Source: Mesorhizobium escarrei (GTDB lineage Bacteria > Pseudomonadota > Alphaproteobacteria > Rhizobiales > Rhizobiaceae). Taken from it: DNA of 64,000 nucleotides. Shown piece by piece: positions 26,430-35,132 of the stretch. The position numbers were made by a program, and so were the translations under genes. Every line of letters starts with the position of its first letter. Positions within the stretch are counted from its first letter, which is position 1. The stretch covers positions 106,198 through 170,197 of the forward strand of contig NZ_CAKXZT010000131.1 of the NCBI RefSeq assembly GCF_935825525.1. Reading direction: 5' to 3'. The notes beneath the pieces were generated by a model that saw only the letters and a program-made list of their open reading frames with translations, did not search any database and was not told the DNA's origin.

Positions 26430-26774
26430 TCAGCCTACCTCAGCAAGGCGGCCGTCACCGTGGGGATACTTGGCATCCCCGCTGTCGTAGTACTTAACAA
26501 TTTCCCGCATGAGTTTACTGATCTTGACCAGCAAGCCTAGGATGGGAGCGTCGACCAGCGAGAACCCTGAGGGGTTCCGCCCGGAATCCTTTACACGGGT
26601 AACAATGTCGTAGATTTCCGCACAGTCGGCGAAGAACCGCTTTGCAAATTTTTCCAGATCGGGGAGCGTGTCGCCAACAACCGGTAGAGGCGACCTTTGA
26701 TATTTCGCTAGAATATCGTTGAGTTCTTTCAAGCCAGGCATGCGCTCAAACACGCCCAAGACATATTTTCTCAC
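26430..26774 (-). pseudogene. 5' part of the IS66-interrupted partner gene of the large NTPase
   Basis: The gene starts with GTG at 26774, sharing one base with the TAG of the NTPase gene, so the two are translationally coupled. The first 99 codons are native; codon 100 (at 26477) falls at the start of the target duplication, after which the frame runs into IS66 and stops at 26430. Joined to 23083-23286 it would encode a 166-residue, mostly helical protein. The native part contains PLPVVGDTLPDLEKFAKRFF and LLVKISKLMREIVKYYDSGD. The family is uncertain, perhaps DUF5677-like. The present 114-residue product lacks its C-terminal 40 percent. Confidence 0.8.
26470..26477. repeat. Right target-site duplication of IS66
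   Basis: TTGGCATC follows the GATAC that ends the element, identical to 23279-23286. Confidence 0.95.
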
Positions 26775-29700
26775 TATTGCAGTAGCTCTGGAAGGCTCTG
26801 AAATAGGCGACGCGCTTCAGGCCAACCGGCCTCAACAAATACCGCGATACAATCGATCAGCTTGTTGCGCCGGGCTTGATCGTCAAAGATGGCTCGGTAA
26901 TCGGCAAGAAAGCGACCAACCAGTTGCACGAACAGATCCGCGCCCATGCTTTCGTGTTCATATCGCGCCACGCCCGTGGTTCGCAGCATGGCTTCTGCCA
27001 TAAGATCGAAACATTGATCGGGTGCCACGGGCATAAGCTTGCTCAAGACATCAAGCAGGTGATGCACCGCGCGCGGTGTGCCCAGCGTCGTAAGCTTGGA
27101 AATCAGTGGTGCATACTCGGCCAGAAACATAACCTGGGCGGATCGCTCCTCCAACACGGGTGAGAGGACGTCATGGCCAACCGCATAGTAGATCTGATCG
27201 GCAATCTCGTTAAAAAGCTTAAGCGCTGATAGCTCCAGCGGCGTGGGCTCCTTTCCCGATAGAGGCCATGACCGCACCGCCGGTTCGAGCGTGGTGATGA
27301 GGCGTTCAATGAACTCGTTGGCTCGACGCCGGATGGCGTCGAAACGCGGATCGATCGTGTTGAGACCTAAAAGCAGATCGTCCCGAATATCAAAAAGCAC
27401 ACGCTGCAGCCGGGCCTCATTGGCGATGACATCGCTGAGCCAAGTGTTCAGTTCTGTGACCGAAGCTGGGCGCGCGTGATTAATAGCAAAGAACGTGATC
27501 AGGCCAACTATGGGATCCTCGCCGTGCTCCTTGATGGTTAAGCGGTGCGACAGATCAAGAGCCAGCGGTTCGAGTTGGTTGGCGTCATCGGGTGTGTTCC
27601 CAGGAAGCCGAGCGGTGAGCAAACGGAGGATCGCCGGGTTCAGTTCCTGCGCCGTTACTTCTTTTGCCAATCGCCACATCTCATCGCGATCCACGCGAGA
27701 TAAACAGGGAAGAGCATAAACAAGCTGGAATCGCACGGCTGGATGACTATCTTGGAGCAGCATGGCCTCGAAACGATCCTTGATCTCGGGCCAAAACTCA
27801 GCCTTTCCAATCAATAGCGCCAGAGCTTGCGCAGCCTCAACACGCGGTGAAGGTGAGCCCCAGGACTGAAAGCGTGCAAATTTCTCTTCCGTGTCGGCAG
27901 TGACCTTCGGGTGGGCGTGCTCGGAGATTATGAGCAATCGAGCGAGCGCAGCGCTACGATGCTCGCCGGGAATCAGGTCAGCGGCAAGGCACCTTCCAAA
28001 ACCTTCGGCCAGCGCGTCAAGGACGTCTTGCTCAACAGGCGGCGCAAGCGATTGTTGCGCCGATATAGCCTCGTCAAGCGCCTGGGCGGCTGAACACAGC
28101 GCCGCACCTTTTGCATCGCTTTCCTCTTGCTTGTAGGCATCGCGCGCAGCGCGCAAGACCGAGGCCAAAACAAGAAGATTCGCGGTTTCTGGTGCTTTGG
28201 TATTCACACCCTGACGAGCAAGCCAACTGTCGTCGTCATCCGAGCCCCACCGTGTGGTTATGGCAAAAGGTTTGCGGTTCTCGTAGGCGCTACCGTCCTT
28301 CCTGACATCGCGGAGGTACGATCGAGCGGCTTCCGTTGCGAGCCTGTTCTCACCAATTGTCGCAAACAGCGTGCCCAAGATTTCCTTCCGCCGTTCGTCG
28401 GGGCGCGACAATTTTGGGAAATCGAGTGCAAGCCATTCGGCCTCTGCTCGCTCACGGTCGCCACCGGAAAGATATGGGTAGGTTGCAGCGATTGCGGCAA
28501 TGGCGCTGCGACGCGTATCAAGCGAGTAAAGCAGGCGCTTGTCGCCCTGAGTTGGCCATATTGAGGCGCCAAGAGTTACGGGCTGACGACTTGCGAGGTC
28601 GAATACTGTACGCCAAGCGAGCGCAATGCTAGTTTCACGCAAAATCATGCTAGGGACTGCGCGCAGGAGCTCATTATCAGTCACGCCGTCAACCCACGCC
28701 ATTGCGGTGCGATAGAGCTTGGCGAAATCATCGTGGTCCTTCTCGTCGATGTCCCAAGCCCAGGCCTGACTATGGTCTTCTTCGAAAGATCGTTCCTCCC
28801 CAGCAATCCGGATCGTCTCGACCACCGGTTTATCGGACCCCGCATGTTCTTTTTCGCGCTGTGCGTGAAAGGCAGTCGCTAGCGCGCGCAATGCAACGCG
28901 TGGGAATTCTTGGAGAAGTTGGGGGAAAGCCGTGGCGAGGCTGTAGCTTGCCATGGCAAAGTCCTGAGCCGCGTTTGACGTCAGCGACAGGATCCAGCTA
29001 CCCGACATGGACGTGGTCTGATCGCGGCTAAATTCACCGCCACGAAACACGCATCTGAACAAGCCGAGCACTAACTCGTCATCATCTGGCGCGAGATCGA
29101 TGACCTTGTCGGCCAGTGCAGGCACTTCAATGTGACCGAACTTGGCAAAACGGTCGGGGTCAAAAATCTGGTTGAGGCGTTGGGCCGAGGCTAATGGATC
29201 GGTCGCGAAGGTCTTGGCGACAAAGGGTATGGCGTGACGTGTAAGCCAAGGGATCCGACTCTCGTCGGCTGACATGATGTCAAACAGTTTGCGGGACGCC
29301 GTGCCCAGCTGCCTAAACGACTCGGGATCGGGATCGTTTTCCAAAAGCGTGCCTATGAGGCCCCGCATGCTGCCAATCTGCGCCATGTTTGGCGCGGTCA
29401 TTTGCGCCACGAGCGCGGCCCAAGGACGGACCATGATTGGATGCTTCTGGTATCCCTTCGCTAGCACATAGCCTACCAAGTATTGAAATGCACGCTCCTT
29501 GCGCGGATCGGTGGTTGTAAGAGCGCCAACAAGAGGGGCGACGTCTTCAGTCTCTTGAACCGACTCGACGGCAATGCGCGCCACTTCGACCCGCACGATC
29601 GGATCGATGTCCTCATTGCTGACGAGGGCGACAATGAAGCACCAATAGTCCGATGCCGGAACGTCCTTCTTTAGATCTTCAAGCCAATATCCCAGGGATG

Positions 29701-31612
29701 GAGAAATCAGGAGGCCTGCGCCGGTCGCCCTGGAGAGGTGAGGTAGCGCTTCGTTGCGGTCCGGGAGCAAGGTCAGTCGCGCGACAGCGTAATCAAACAA
29801 CACATGGTGGCGGAACCCGATGCGGCGCGTCGATTCCGTCACAAGCACTCCCGCGCGTTGCAACTCATCAACCGTCGAAGCAGTCGCGGCGGGTACGCTC
29901 GTTTCGGGGATATCCACCGAGCGTCCGGAGATCATCAACATAAGAACGCTGCGCAGGCTTACCGTGGCGGGAGTCCCCAGGTGGCTTATACGCTCATCCC
30001 AATAGCGAGAGAGCAATTCGCCGCGCGTCGCGACATGCGCGAGCGATGACGCGGAAACGCCGCTGCGCAGCAGGTCGCCAACCAGCGCCAAATTGAAAGG
30101 GTTGGTGGCGAGGGCCTCCATCTTGCTGCCCCCGGCTACGATCGCGGCAGACAGCATCGGTGACTTCGCTGCAATATCCGCCTTTTCTTCTGCGCCGAGC
30201 GTTGGAACATGGATATGGCGGACGGCCGGGAAGTTTTGGTCCGCATGCGCCGCCTCGGGAGGGGTGCCCGCAAAAAGGCGTTTCCAGTCGCGCCCAAGCC
30301 GAAGGTCAAATGTCCGGACGGAAGCGACAACATGCCATCCATCCAGATTTCCGACTAGTTCAACGAGCTTCTTGTAAGTGGCTTCCGCAGCACCGCCGCG
30401 CACCGCATCAAGAGCATCGAGCAGAAGATAGGCGCCCTTTTCGGTTGGCATCTGTGACAGAACGTCAATGAGCTGATGCTTCAATCCGATATCAAGGCGC
30501 AGTGCGTCCAAGGAAATGGCACTTGCGTCGACGGCAAGGACGACAACAGTGGCGTTACTCGAGAGCCGCAGAGCTGCTTCGCGCAGGATGGCAGATTTGC
30601 CAGAACCTGGTTCTCCCGTAAGCGCCAGCGAACCTTCCACCGCACCGCGTGCAACAAGATCGACGATTGGCCGGGTGATTACCATCGGCCCCTCCGGTGC
30701 TTCGATTGCCGCGAACCGCTTGAGCCGTTTAAGGGTCTCAGCGCTGTAAGTCCGGAGGCGGGCAACATCATCACGGTAATTGGGAGGTTCGATAAGCCGG
30801 ACTCGACCGGCCAAGGCGAGCCGAATGGCGGCTGTATCACCGCCTATTCCCCGCTGCGCCGCATCCGCTGCCCAGGAGACTAAGAGATCAAAAAGCCCGG
30901 TCTCGTCACCCGCAGATGCCACGATGTCGCGCAACGCCTCTTCTGCGACTTGGCGTTGGCTATCTCCGATCACAATGACGCAGCAGAGTGACAGCACACT
31001 CTGTTTCTCAGCATCGGTGATCGCTTCGCCGAAGACTTCGAGCCATGCTCTCCGTATGTGTTCGCTGAAGATCGCATGCGCACTTTGGAGATGATTGGGA
31101 AGACCGGTCGCCGCCCCGGTTCGGCAACGGTCGAGAACCTCACGAAGACTGCTCTTAATGGTCCCGACAGCCTGATCGCTTACCGCAAGAACCAATCGAT
31201 CTTCCGCGGTATTGAGTGCTCGGCGGGAAGAAATTCCGTCGGCGCCTTGCTGATATTGACGGACAAATTGAACCGCAACGGAAGCGAGTTCGCTATCTTC
31301 TGCCGGCGAGAGGGCTATCGTGCGCTTTGCCTGGACGTAAAGCCTGCCGATGTCGGTTTCAATGGTAAGATCGTCGACTGCGGATGGCGTTTCGAAGCGC
31401 ACCTTCCGCGGTAAGCCCGGCAGGCCGATAGCAATGCGTGAGGCTGGACGGTTGGCGAGCAGAGCCGACGCGGCGCAGGCTCCAACCCCTGACTGGAACA
31501 CGACCCCGCCGGCTGTCGCACGCCCACCGCCAGTGCCGCGGCGCACTTTCGTTTTCACGACGGTTCCTGTTGGCTGTGCACCGCGCATTTTAGTGGTTTT
31601 GGATTTCCTCAT
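26774..31612 (-). CDS. Avs-like nuclease-STAND NTPase defence protein
   Basis: A 1612-residue protein. After a basic N-terminus comes a Cap4/DUF4297-like nuclease domain: GGVVFQSGVGACAA near residues 35-48, an acidic position near 74, DD at 80-81 and Q-x-K (VQAKRT) at 94-96. The P-loop GEPGSGKS is at 333-340 and Walker B (AYLLLDALD) near 394-402, as in STAND NTPases. The remaining 1000 or so residues are helical and HEAT-like, suiting a phage-sensing C-terminus. This is the layout of Avs-type proteins, which assemble on binding a phage protein and then cut DNA. The start at 31612 lacks a strong ribosome site. The gene itself is intact, although its coupled small partner is disrupted. Confidence 0.8.
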   Translation of the reverse strand: MRKSKTTKMRGAQPTGTVVKTKVRRGTGGGRATAGGVVFQSGVGACAASALLANRPASRIAIGLPGLPRKVRFETPSAVDDLTIETDIGRLYVQAKRTIALSPAEDSELASVAVQFVRQYQQGADGISSRRALNTAEDRLVLAVSDQAVGTIKSSLREVLDRCRTGAATGLPNHLQSAHAIFSEHIRRAWLEVFGEAITDAEKQSVLSLCCVIVIGDSQRQVAEEALRDIVASAGDETGLFDLLVSWAADAAQRGIGGDTAAIRLALAGRVRLIEPPNYRDDVARLRTYSAETLKRLKRFAAIEAPEGPMVITRPIVDLVARGAVEGSLALTGEPGSGKSAILREAALRLSSNATVVVLAVDASAISLDALRLDIGLKHQLIDVLSQMPTEKGAYLLLDALDAVRGGAAEATYKKLVELVGNLDGWHVVASVRTFDLRLGRDWKRLFAGTPPEAAHADQNFPAVRHIHVPTLGAEEKADIAAKSPMLSAAIVAGGSKMEALATNPFNLALVGDLLRSGVSASSLAHVATRGELLSRYWDERISHLGTPATVSLRSVLMLMISGRSVDIPETSVPAATASTVDELQRAGVLVTESTRRIGFRHHVLFDYAVARLTLLPDRNEALPHLSRATGAGLLISPSLGYWLEDLKKDVPASDYWCFIVALVSNEDIDPIVRVEVARIAVESVQETEDVAPLVGALTTTDPRKERAFQYLVGYVLAKGYQKHPIMVRPWAALVAQMTAPNMAQIGSMRGLIGTLLENDPDPESFRQLGTASRKLFDIMSADESRIPWLTRHAIPFVAKTFATDPLASAQRLNQIFDPDRFAKFGHIEVPALADKVIDLAPDDDELVLGLFRCVFRGGEFSRDQTTSMSGSWILSLTSNAAQDFAMASYSLATAFPQLLQEFPRVALRALATAFHAQREKEHAGSDKPVVETIRIAGEERSFEEDHSQAWAWDIDEKDHDDFAKLYRTAMAWVDGVTDNELLRAVPSMILRETSIALAWRTVFDLASRQPVTLGASIWPTQGDKRLLYSLDTRRSAIAAIAATYPYLSGGDRERAEAEWLALDFPKLSRPDERRKEILGTLFATIGENRLATEAARSYLRDVRKDGSAYENRKPFAITTRWGSDDDDSWLARQGVNTKAPETANLLVLASVLRAARDAYKQEESDAKGAALCSAAQALDEAISAQQSLAPPVEQDVLDALAEGFGRCLAADLIPGEHRSAALARLLIISEHAHPKVTADTEEKFARFQSWGSPSPRVEAAQALALLIGKAEFWPEIKDRFEAMLLQDSHPAVRFQLVYALPCLSRVDRDEMWRLAKEVTAQELNPAILRLLTARLPGNTPDDANQLEPLALDLSHRLTIKEHGEDPIVGLITFFAINHARPASVTELNTWLSDVIANEARLQRVLFDIRDDLLLGLNTIDPRFDAIRRRANEFIERLITTLEPAVRSWPLSGKEPTPLELSALKLFNEIADQIYYAVGHDVLSPVLEERSAQVMFLAEYAPLISKLTTLGTPRAVHHLLDVLSKLMPVAPDQCFDLMAEAMLRTTGVARYEHESMGADLFVQLVGRFLADYRAIFDDQARRNKLIDCIAVFVEAGWPEARRLFQSLPELLQ

Positions 31613-31710
31613 AGTCCGACGATAGCAGCCGCAATATCAGTGTTAAATAACTAAACGCGAACATTGCTCTGGTAATAAGAGCCTCGCAAAGCAACGATCC
31701 ACTTCACAAA

Positions 31711-32118
31711 CTACTTTCTCAGGCCGAGGAATTTCAGCAAGGCAGCCCAAATCCATGCGACAAAGCCGAGCTGTGGTTCAAGAGCCTTATAATACGCTTC
31801 ACGCCGTCTTTCTTCGGATTGGCGACCGTCTGCAATCTGCTCGTCAGTCCAGCGCGGTGCCCAGTCAATCCGACCGTCTATTATCAGATAGTGGGATCGA
31901 CAGGGTAGCTGCCAGTTTCCGATTGATGGGCGTAGTGTCGCGCGGCCGTCCCGCTCAAACAGGGTCCACTCGGCCGGGCCGAGAGGCACCGATACCTTGT
32001 TGCCGCAGCCGCATGCGCAGAGATGGGCGGCTACCGCAAATTCTCTGGATACATAGAGAATGCCCGGCTCGAGCTGTTTTGGCACAAATTGGACGTGCTG
32101 GAGCGCAAGATGCTTCAC
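31711..32118 (-). CDS. DUF6527 protein of a ubiquitin-like conjugation operon
   Basis: A 135-residue protein with a likely zinc site (CACGCGNKVSVPL near residues 34-46) and the motif LPCRSHYLI near 71-79, as in DUF6527. Such proteins are encoded next to bacterial E1-like and ubiquitin-like genes. Its start overlaps the E1 stop by four bases, so it is the last gene of the operon. A treble-clef, RING-like role in conjugation has been suggested for such metal-binding components; that function is inference here. Confidence 0.75.
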   Translation of the reverse strand: MKHLALQHVQFVPKQLEPGILYVSREFAVAAHLCACGCGNKVSVPLGPAEWTLFERDGRATLRPSIGNWQLPCRSHYLIIDGRIDWAPRWTDEQIADGRQSEERRREAYYKALEPQLGFVAWIWAALLKFLGLRK

Positions 32119-33290
32119 GCGTCGCGCTCCGACATGACGCGGAGAGTGGTTGTGTCCATTAGTAAATGGTACGCCGAATTGTCGTCGACGTAAAAGCCGC
32201 GGAGCTGCTTGTACCTCATTACGGCCAGACTGGCGTTGAGGGCATTCAGCTCGGCGATCTGGATGTTTTCCCGGTAGACGTTGTCCGGATCATCCACGGT
32301 TTCGGCCAGATTCATGGCGCGAACTTCGCCAGCCTTTTCGGCGCCGAAATAGGTGGCTCGGAGGGTGCCCGCCAGCGGGCCTTGTTTGCGGTTCAGGCCC
32401 ATTCCCACATCGATGAAGGGAATGGCCAGCGCTATCAACAGGTCAAAGATGGCTGCCCGAGCGGAGCCTTTGTCGACGCAAACAAATGCGAAAGTCACCC
32501 CTTCGAGCTCAGACGACGAGGATGCATCGATATAGGTCGGCTTCATGGACAATCCGTACCGGAAGTTGGCATAGCGCTTTTCAGCGGTCGCCGCCTTGGA
32601 TTTGCCCCAGTCGCCGAGATCCAGGACGCCAGGGGACCGGAACGCGTTGTGGGGGTAAAATTTATCCCCATCGAAACCGCGGATTTCCTTAACCCGGGTC
32701 TTGGCCATGAAATCCAGGACGTAGGAGCCGGTACCGCCGAGTCCGATGATAGCAATGACGTCGTCCTTGAACACGCTGGCAAGATCCGCGATCTCGGCGC
32801 GGCTGGTCAGGGAGTCGTGCACCTTGAAGACGGAATCCGGCAGGATGTCCGGATCAACACGAAAGGTGAGAGGCGTTGCCTGCGGGTACCGCTCGAAGGC
32901 CGGCCCGGAAATCATCGCAACGTAGTGCTCGATCTTGTCGAAGAAATCCGGAAAGCCGTTCGGCGGTTTGTTGGAAAATGACCTCTGGACGGTGACGTCG
33001 TCGTGCGACAACGGAATAGTCATCTCGCCACCGGATAAATTTGCCACCGGACATCCGTCGAGCCCGTATGGCGCCGATCCGGCGAAAAAGACCTGATGGT
33101 CGTGCTGCACGTAGCGGTTCTGGTCAACAGGCACGAGCTTGCTGACGATGGAACCGGTTTGAAGCGCGCCCTCGTGGTCGAGGTACGGAATGTCCCGGAC
33201 CACGAGGTGCAACGTATCAATCCGCAGGGCATAGCCCTTTTCAAGCAAACGACGGATATCGTCGTTATGACTGGCCAGTTCGATTAACAC
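32115..33290 (-). CDS. ThiF/E1-like ubiquitin-activating enzyme with N-terminal DUF6791-type domain
   Basis: A 391-residue protein. The N-terminal 170 residues resemble the DUF6791/E2-like region of bacterial E1 fusions (a single cysteine in DGCPVANLSGG). The C-terminal half is a ThiF adenylation domain: GLGGTGSYVLDFMA near residues 181-194, the DGDKFYPHNAFR nucleotide-contact region, and IPFIDVGMGL. It would adenylate the C-terminus of the ubiquitin-like protein encoded just upstream. The GTG start overlaps that gene by 26 bases. No CxxC zinc pair is seen in the E1 domain. Confidence 0.8.
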   Translation of the reverse strand: MLIELASHNDDIRRLLEKGYALRIDTLHLVVRDIPYLDHEGALQTGSIVSKLVPVDQNRYVQHDHQVFFAGSAPYGLDGCPVANLSGGEMTIPLSHDDVTVQRSFSNKPPNGFPDFFDKIEHYVAMISGPAFERYPQATPLTFRVDPDILPDSVFKVHDSLTSRAEIADLASVFKDDVIAIIGLGGTGSYVLDFMAKTRVKEIRGFDGDKFYPHNAFRSPGVLDLGDWGKSKAATAEKRYANFRYGLSMKPTYIDASSSSELEGVTFAFVCVDKGSARAAIFDLLIALAIPFIDVGMGLNRKQGPLAGTLRATYFGAEKAGEVRAMNLAETVDDPDNVYRENIQIAELNALNASLAVMRYKQLRGFYVDDNSAYHLLMDTTTLRVMSERDA

Positions 33291-33537
33291 TGAAGACCAT
33301 TCCTTCCTTGACTTTGACGCTGCCGCCAGGGGCTAGAATACCTTCGGGCTTGTGCCCGTCGCCACGGGTGTAAGTCACCGAGTAAGTGATCTCGGGGTGC
33401 TGCGGGTAGTCGGGGTAAGCCAGCGTCACCACTTCCGCGTAGGTGATGTCATCCTTTTTCGGGACTTCGTAGGGGCTGCCGTCAACGATGATCGTGACGG
33501 TCTTATCCTTGACCTTTGCCTTCTCCTGGGTTTCCAT
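33265..33537 (-). CDS. Ubiquitin-like (Multi_ubiq family) protein
   Basis: A 90-residue protein with one beta-grasp domain: VTIIVDGSPYEV at the start, DITYAEVVTLAYPDYPQHP, and the end GGSVKVKEGMVFSVNRTG. This is the Multi_ubiq pattern (usually several copies, here one). It ends TGQS rather than in a Gly-Gly, so conjugation chemistry or processing may differ from eukaryotic ubiquitin. It precedes the E1-like gene with a 26-base overlap. The family is a hallmark of the bacterial ubiquitination-like (Bub/type II BIL) operons. Confidence 0.85.
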   Translation of the reverse strand: METQEKAKVKDKTVTIIVDGSPYEVPKKDDITYAEVVTLAYPDYPQHPEITYSVTYTRGDGHKPEGILAPGGSVKVKEGMVFSVNRTGQS

Positions 33538-33560
33538 TTCGGGTCTCCTTGTTTGTGCCG

Positions 33561-33800
33561 CTAGCCGCGCGGCGGGTTGGGATCGTTGCCGTGGCTGTCG
33601 CTCTGGGCAATCCGGCCGTCCTGATTGTGGATTTTGAGTTCGGTCTGCTGGTTGCGGCTTACGCCGCGCCCGTGGTCCACCGCCTCGCGCTTGGTGTCGA
33701 AGTGCCCAGACGCCCGTTCGCCGCCGCCGAGTTTGACGTCCCAGCCTCCGGCCTTGTTAGGCACCACATGATGTGTGCCGCCGTCTCTTTTGCCTGCCAT
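33561..33800 (-). CDS. DUF2188 protein
   Basis: A 79-residue hydrophilic protein with HHVVPNKAGGWDVKLGGGER and EAVDHGRGVSRNQQTELKIH, which is the DUF2188 pattern. Such proteins are thought to be small beta-rich proteins of unknown role. It is the first gene of the minus-strand operon, 23 bases before the ubiquitin-like gene, and its promoter should lie in the 130 bases before the divergent XRE gene. Confidence 0.8.
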   Translation of the reverse strand: MAGKRDGGTHHVVPNKAGGWDVKLGGGERASGHFDTKREAVDHGRGVSRNQQTELKIHNQDGRIAQSDSHGNDPNPPRG

Positions 33801-33930
33801 ATGTTGATCTCTTTCGTCTCTGTTGAACTTAAAGTACGCCTACTCAGAACATGTTTGGCGCAGTTCGTTTCGGTTGTCAAGCACCTCGTGTGCTGCTACT
33901 CTGAACTTATCAACCGGAAAGGAGCTACCC

Positions 33931-34248
33931 GTGACCACGCCAATTGGCGAAAAAATTCGTACCCTGCGTAAACAAAAGGGCTTCACCCTCGACCGCTTGG
34001 CTGAACTGGCCGAGTCCAGCAAAAGCTACATCTGGGAACTTGAAAACAAGGACCCGCCGCGACCGTCCGCCGACAAGATCAGCAAAATCGCCATGGCGCT
34101 GGACGTCACGCCCGATTACCTGCTCACAGATGCAGTAGCTGTCGAAGACGCCACCGATACCGCGTTTTTCCGAAAATACCGGACAATGGATCCCAGCACG
34201 AAAGAAAAAATCCGTAAGATGCTCGATCTCATGGGCGGTGATGAATGA
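33931..34248 (+). CDS. XRE-family transcription regulator
   Basis: A 105-residue repressor-like protein. The helix-turn-helix is near residues 6-60 (KIRTLRKQKGFTLDRLAELA, then SSKSYIWELENKD), and the C-terminus is helical (TMDPSTKEKIRKMLDLMGG). The start is GTG at 33931, seven bases after AAAGGAG. It overlaps the ImmA/IrrE gene by four bases and is divergent from the ubiquitin-like operon, so it most likely controls that operon and itself. Confidence 0.88.
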   Translation: MTTPIGEKIRTLRKQKGFTLDRLAELAESSKSYIWELENKDPPRPSADKISKIAMALDVTPDYLLTDAVAVEDATDTAFFRKYRTMDPSTKEKIRKMLDLMGGDE

Positions 34249-35132
34249 CTCAAGTCTTCACCCCGGAGCGCTGGGCTTTCGAGATCACGCATCTCCTGAA
34301 CCTGGTGCTCGGCGCCGACCGGTTTCCAATCGATGTGGCGCAAGTGGCGCTGGAGTTCTCGCGGAATCGCTTTGCGTCTGATCCCATCGTGATGGTCAAG
34401 GGAGACAACCTGCCAACCTTTGACGGAGCGCTGTATCCGGCTCCTAAGGGTCGGCCCGGGTGGGGGATCATCTACAACAACGCGATCTCTTCCAAAGGCA
34501 GGATCAATTTCACACTCGCCCACGAGTTCGGCCATTATCTCCTGCACCGCCTAGCTTATCCAAACGGTTTTGAGTGCGGGCCTCAGCAAATTGTCCGATG
34601 GGACTCGGAATATGGCCAAGTTGAGCACCAAGCGAATGTGTTCGCCGCCACGCTGCTGATGCCGCTCGATGATTTCCGACGACAGGTTCCGGCGAAAGCC
34701 AAAGTCGACCTGGCGATGCTGAAGGGCTGCGCCGAACGGTACGGGGTTTCCTTGATCGCTGCGGCCCTGCGCTGGCTTAGCTACACCGAACGCCGCGCCA
34801 TCTTAGTGGTCTCTCGTGATGGATATATTCTTTGGGCGCGTTCGAGCGGACCGGCGTGGAAATCTGGCGCGTATTTCAAAACGTCGAGCGGCGGGCCGAT
34901 AGAAATTCCGGCCGCAGCGTTGCCTCTCGACTCCCAGGTCCTCGTCGACGGCCGCGGCGAGCGCGACCATGCAGCCGGCGTATGGCTGAGGGAACCTGTC
35001 CATGAGATGACATTTTTAGCCGAGCAGTACGATTTCTCGCTTTCTCTGCTGGCATTAGACGATGCACCGCCTCGTCAGCTTGAGGAAGCAGACGTGGAGG
35101 AGGACACCTTCGACCGCTTCGCGGCTCAATAG
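34245..35132 (+). CDS. ImmA/IrrE-family metallo-endopeptidase
   Basis: A 295-residue zinc peptidase with HEFGH (NFTLAHEFGHYLLHR near residues 86-100). A later acidic/hydrophobic segment (EHQANVFAATLLMP) near 127-140 is typical of the family. ImmA-type peptidases cleave the XRE repressor encoded beside them when a damage signal arrives, as in phage and ICE regulation. Here the target promoter may be that of the ubiquitin-like operon, which is inference from the divergent layout. Confidence 0.88.
   Translation: MTQVFTPERWAFEITHLLNLVLGADRFPIDVAQVALEFSRNRFASDPIVMVKGDNLPTFDGALYPAPKGRPGWGIIYNNAISSKGRINFTLAHEFGHYLLHRLAYPNGFECGPQQIVRWDSEYGQVEHQANVFAATLLMPLDDFRRQVPAKAKVDLAMLKGCAERYGVSLIAAALRWLSYTERRAILVVSRDGYILWARSSGPAWKSGAYFKTSSGGPIEIPAAALPLDSQVLVDGRGERDHAAGVWLREPVHEMTFLAEQYDFSLSLLALDDAPPRQLEEADVEEDTFDRFAAQ

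Larger units (their letters stand above)
23287..26469 (-). mobile_element. Intact IS66-family element with defined ends
   Basis: The element is 3183 bases long. The left end starts GTAACCATCCGGTG and the right end, read inward, starts GTATCCCCACGGTG; about 15 of the first 22 positions match. It is flanked by the 8-bp duplication TTGGCATC. It carries tnpA, tnpB and tnpC on the minus strand plus two small genes (a DUF6429 gene and a 90-residue gene) at the tnpC-distal end. All three transposition genes are open, so it may be active. It is inserted in the small partner gene of the large NTPase. Confidence 0.93.
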
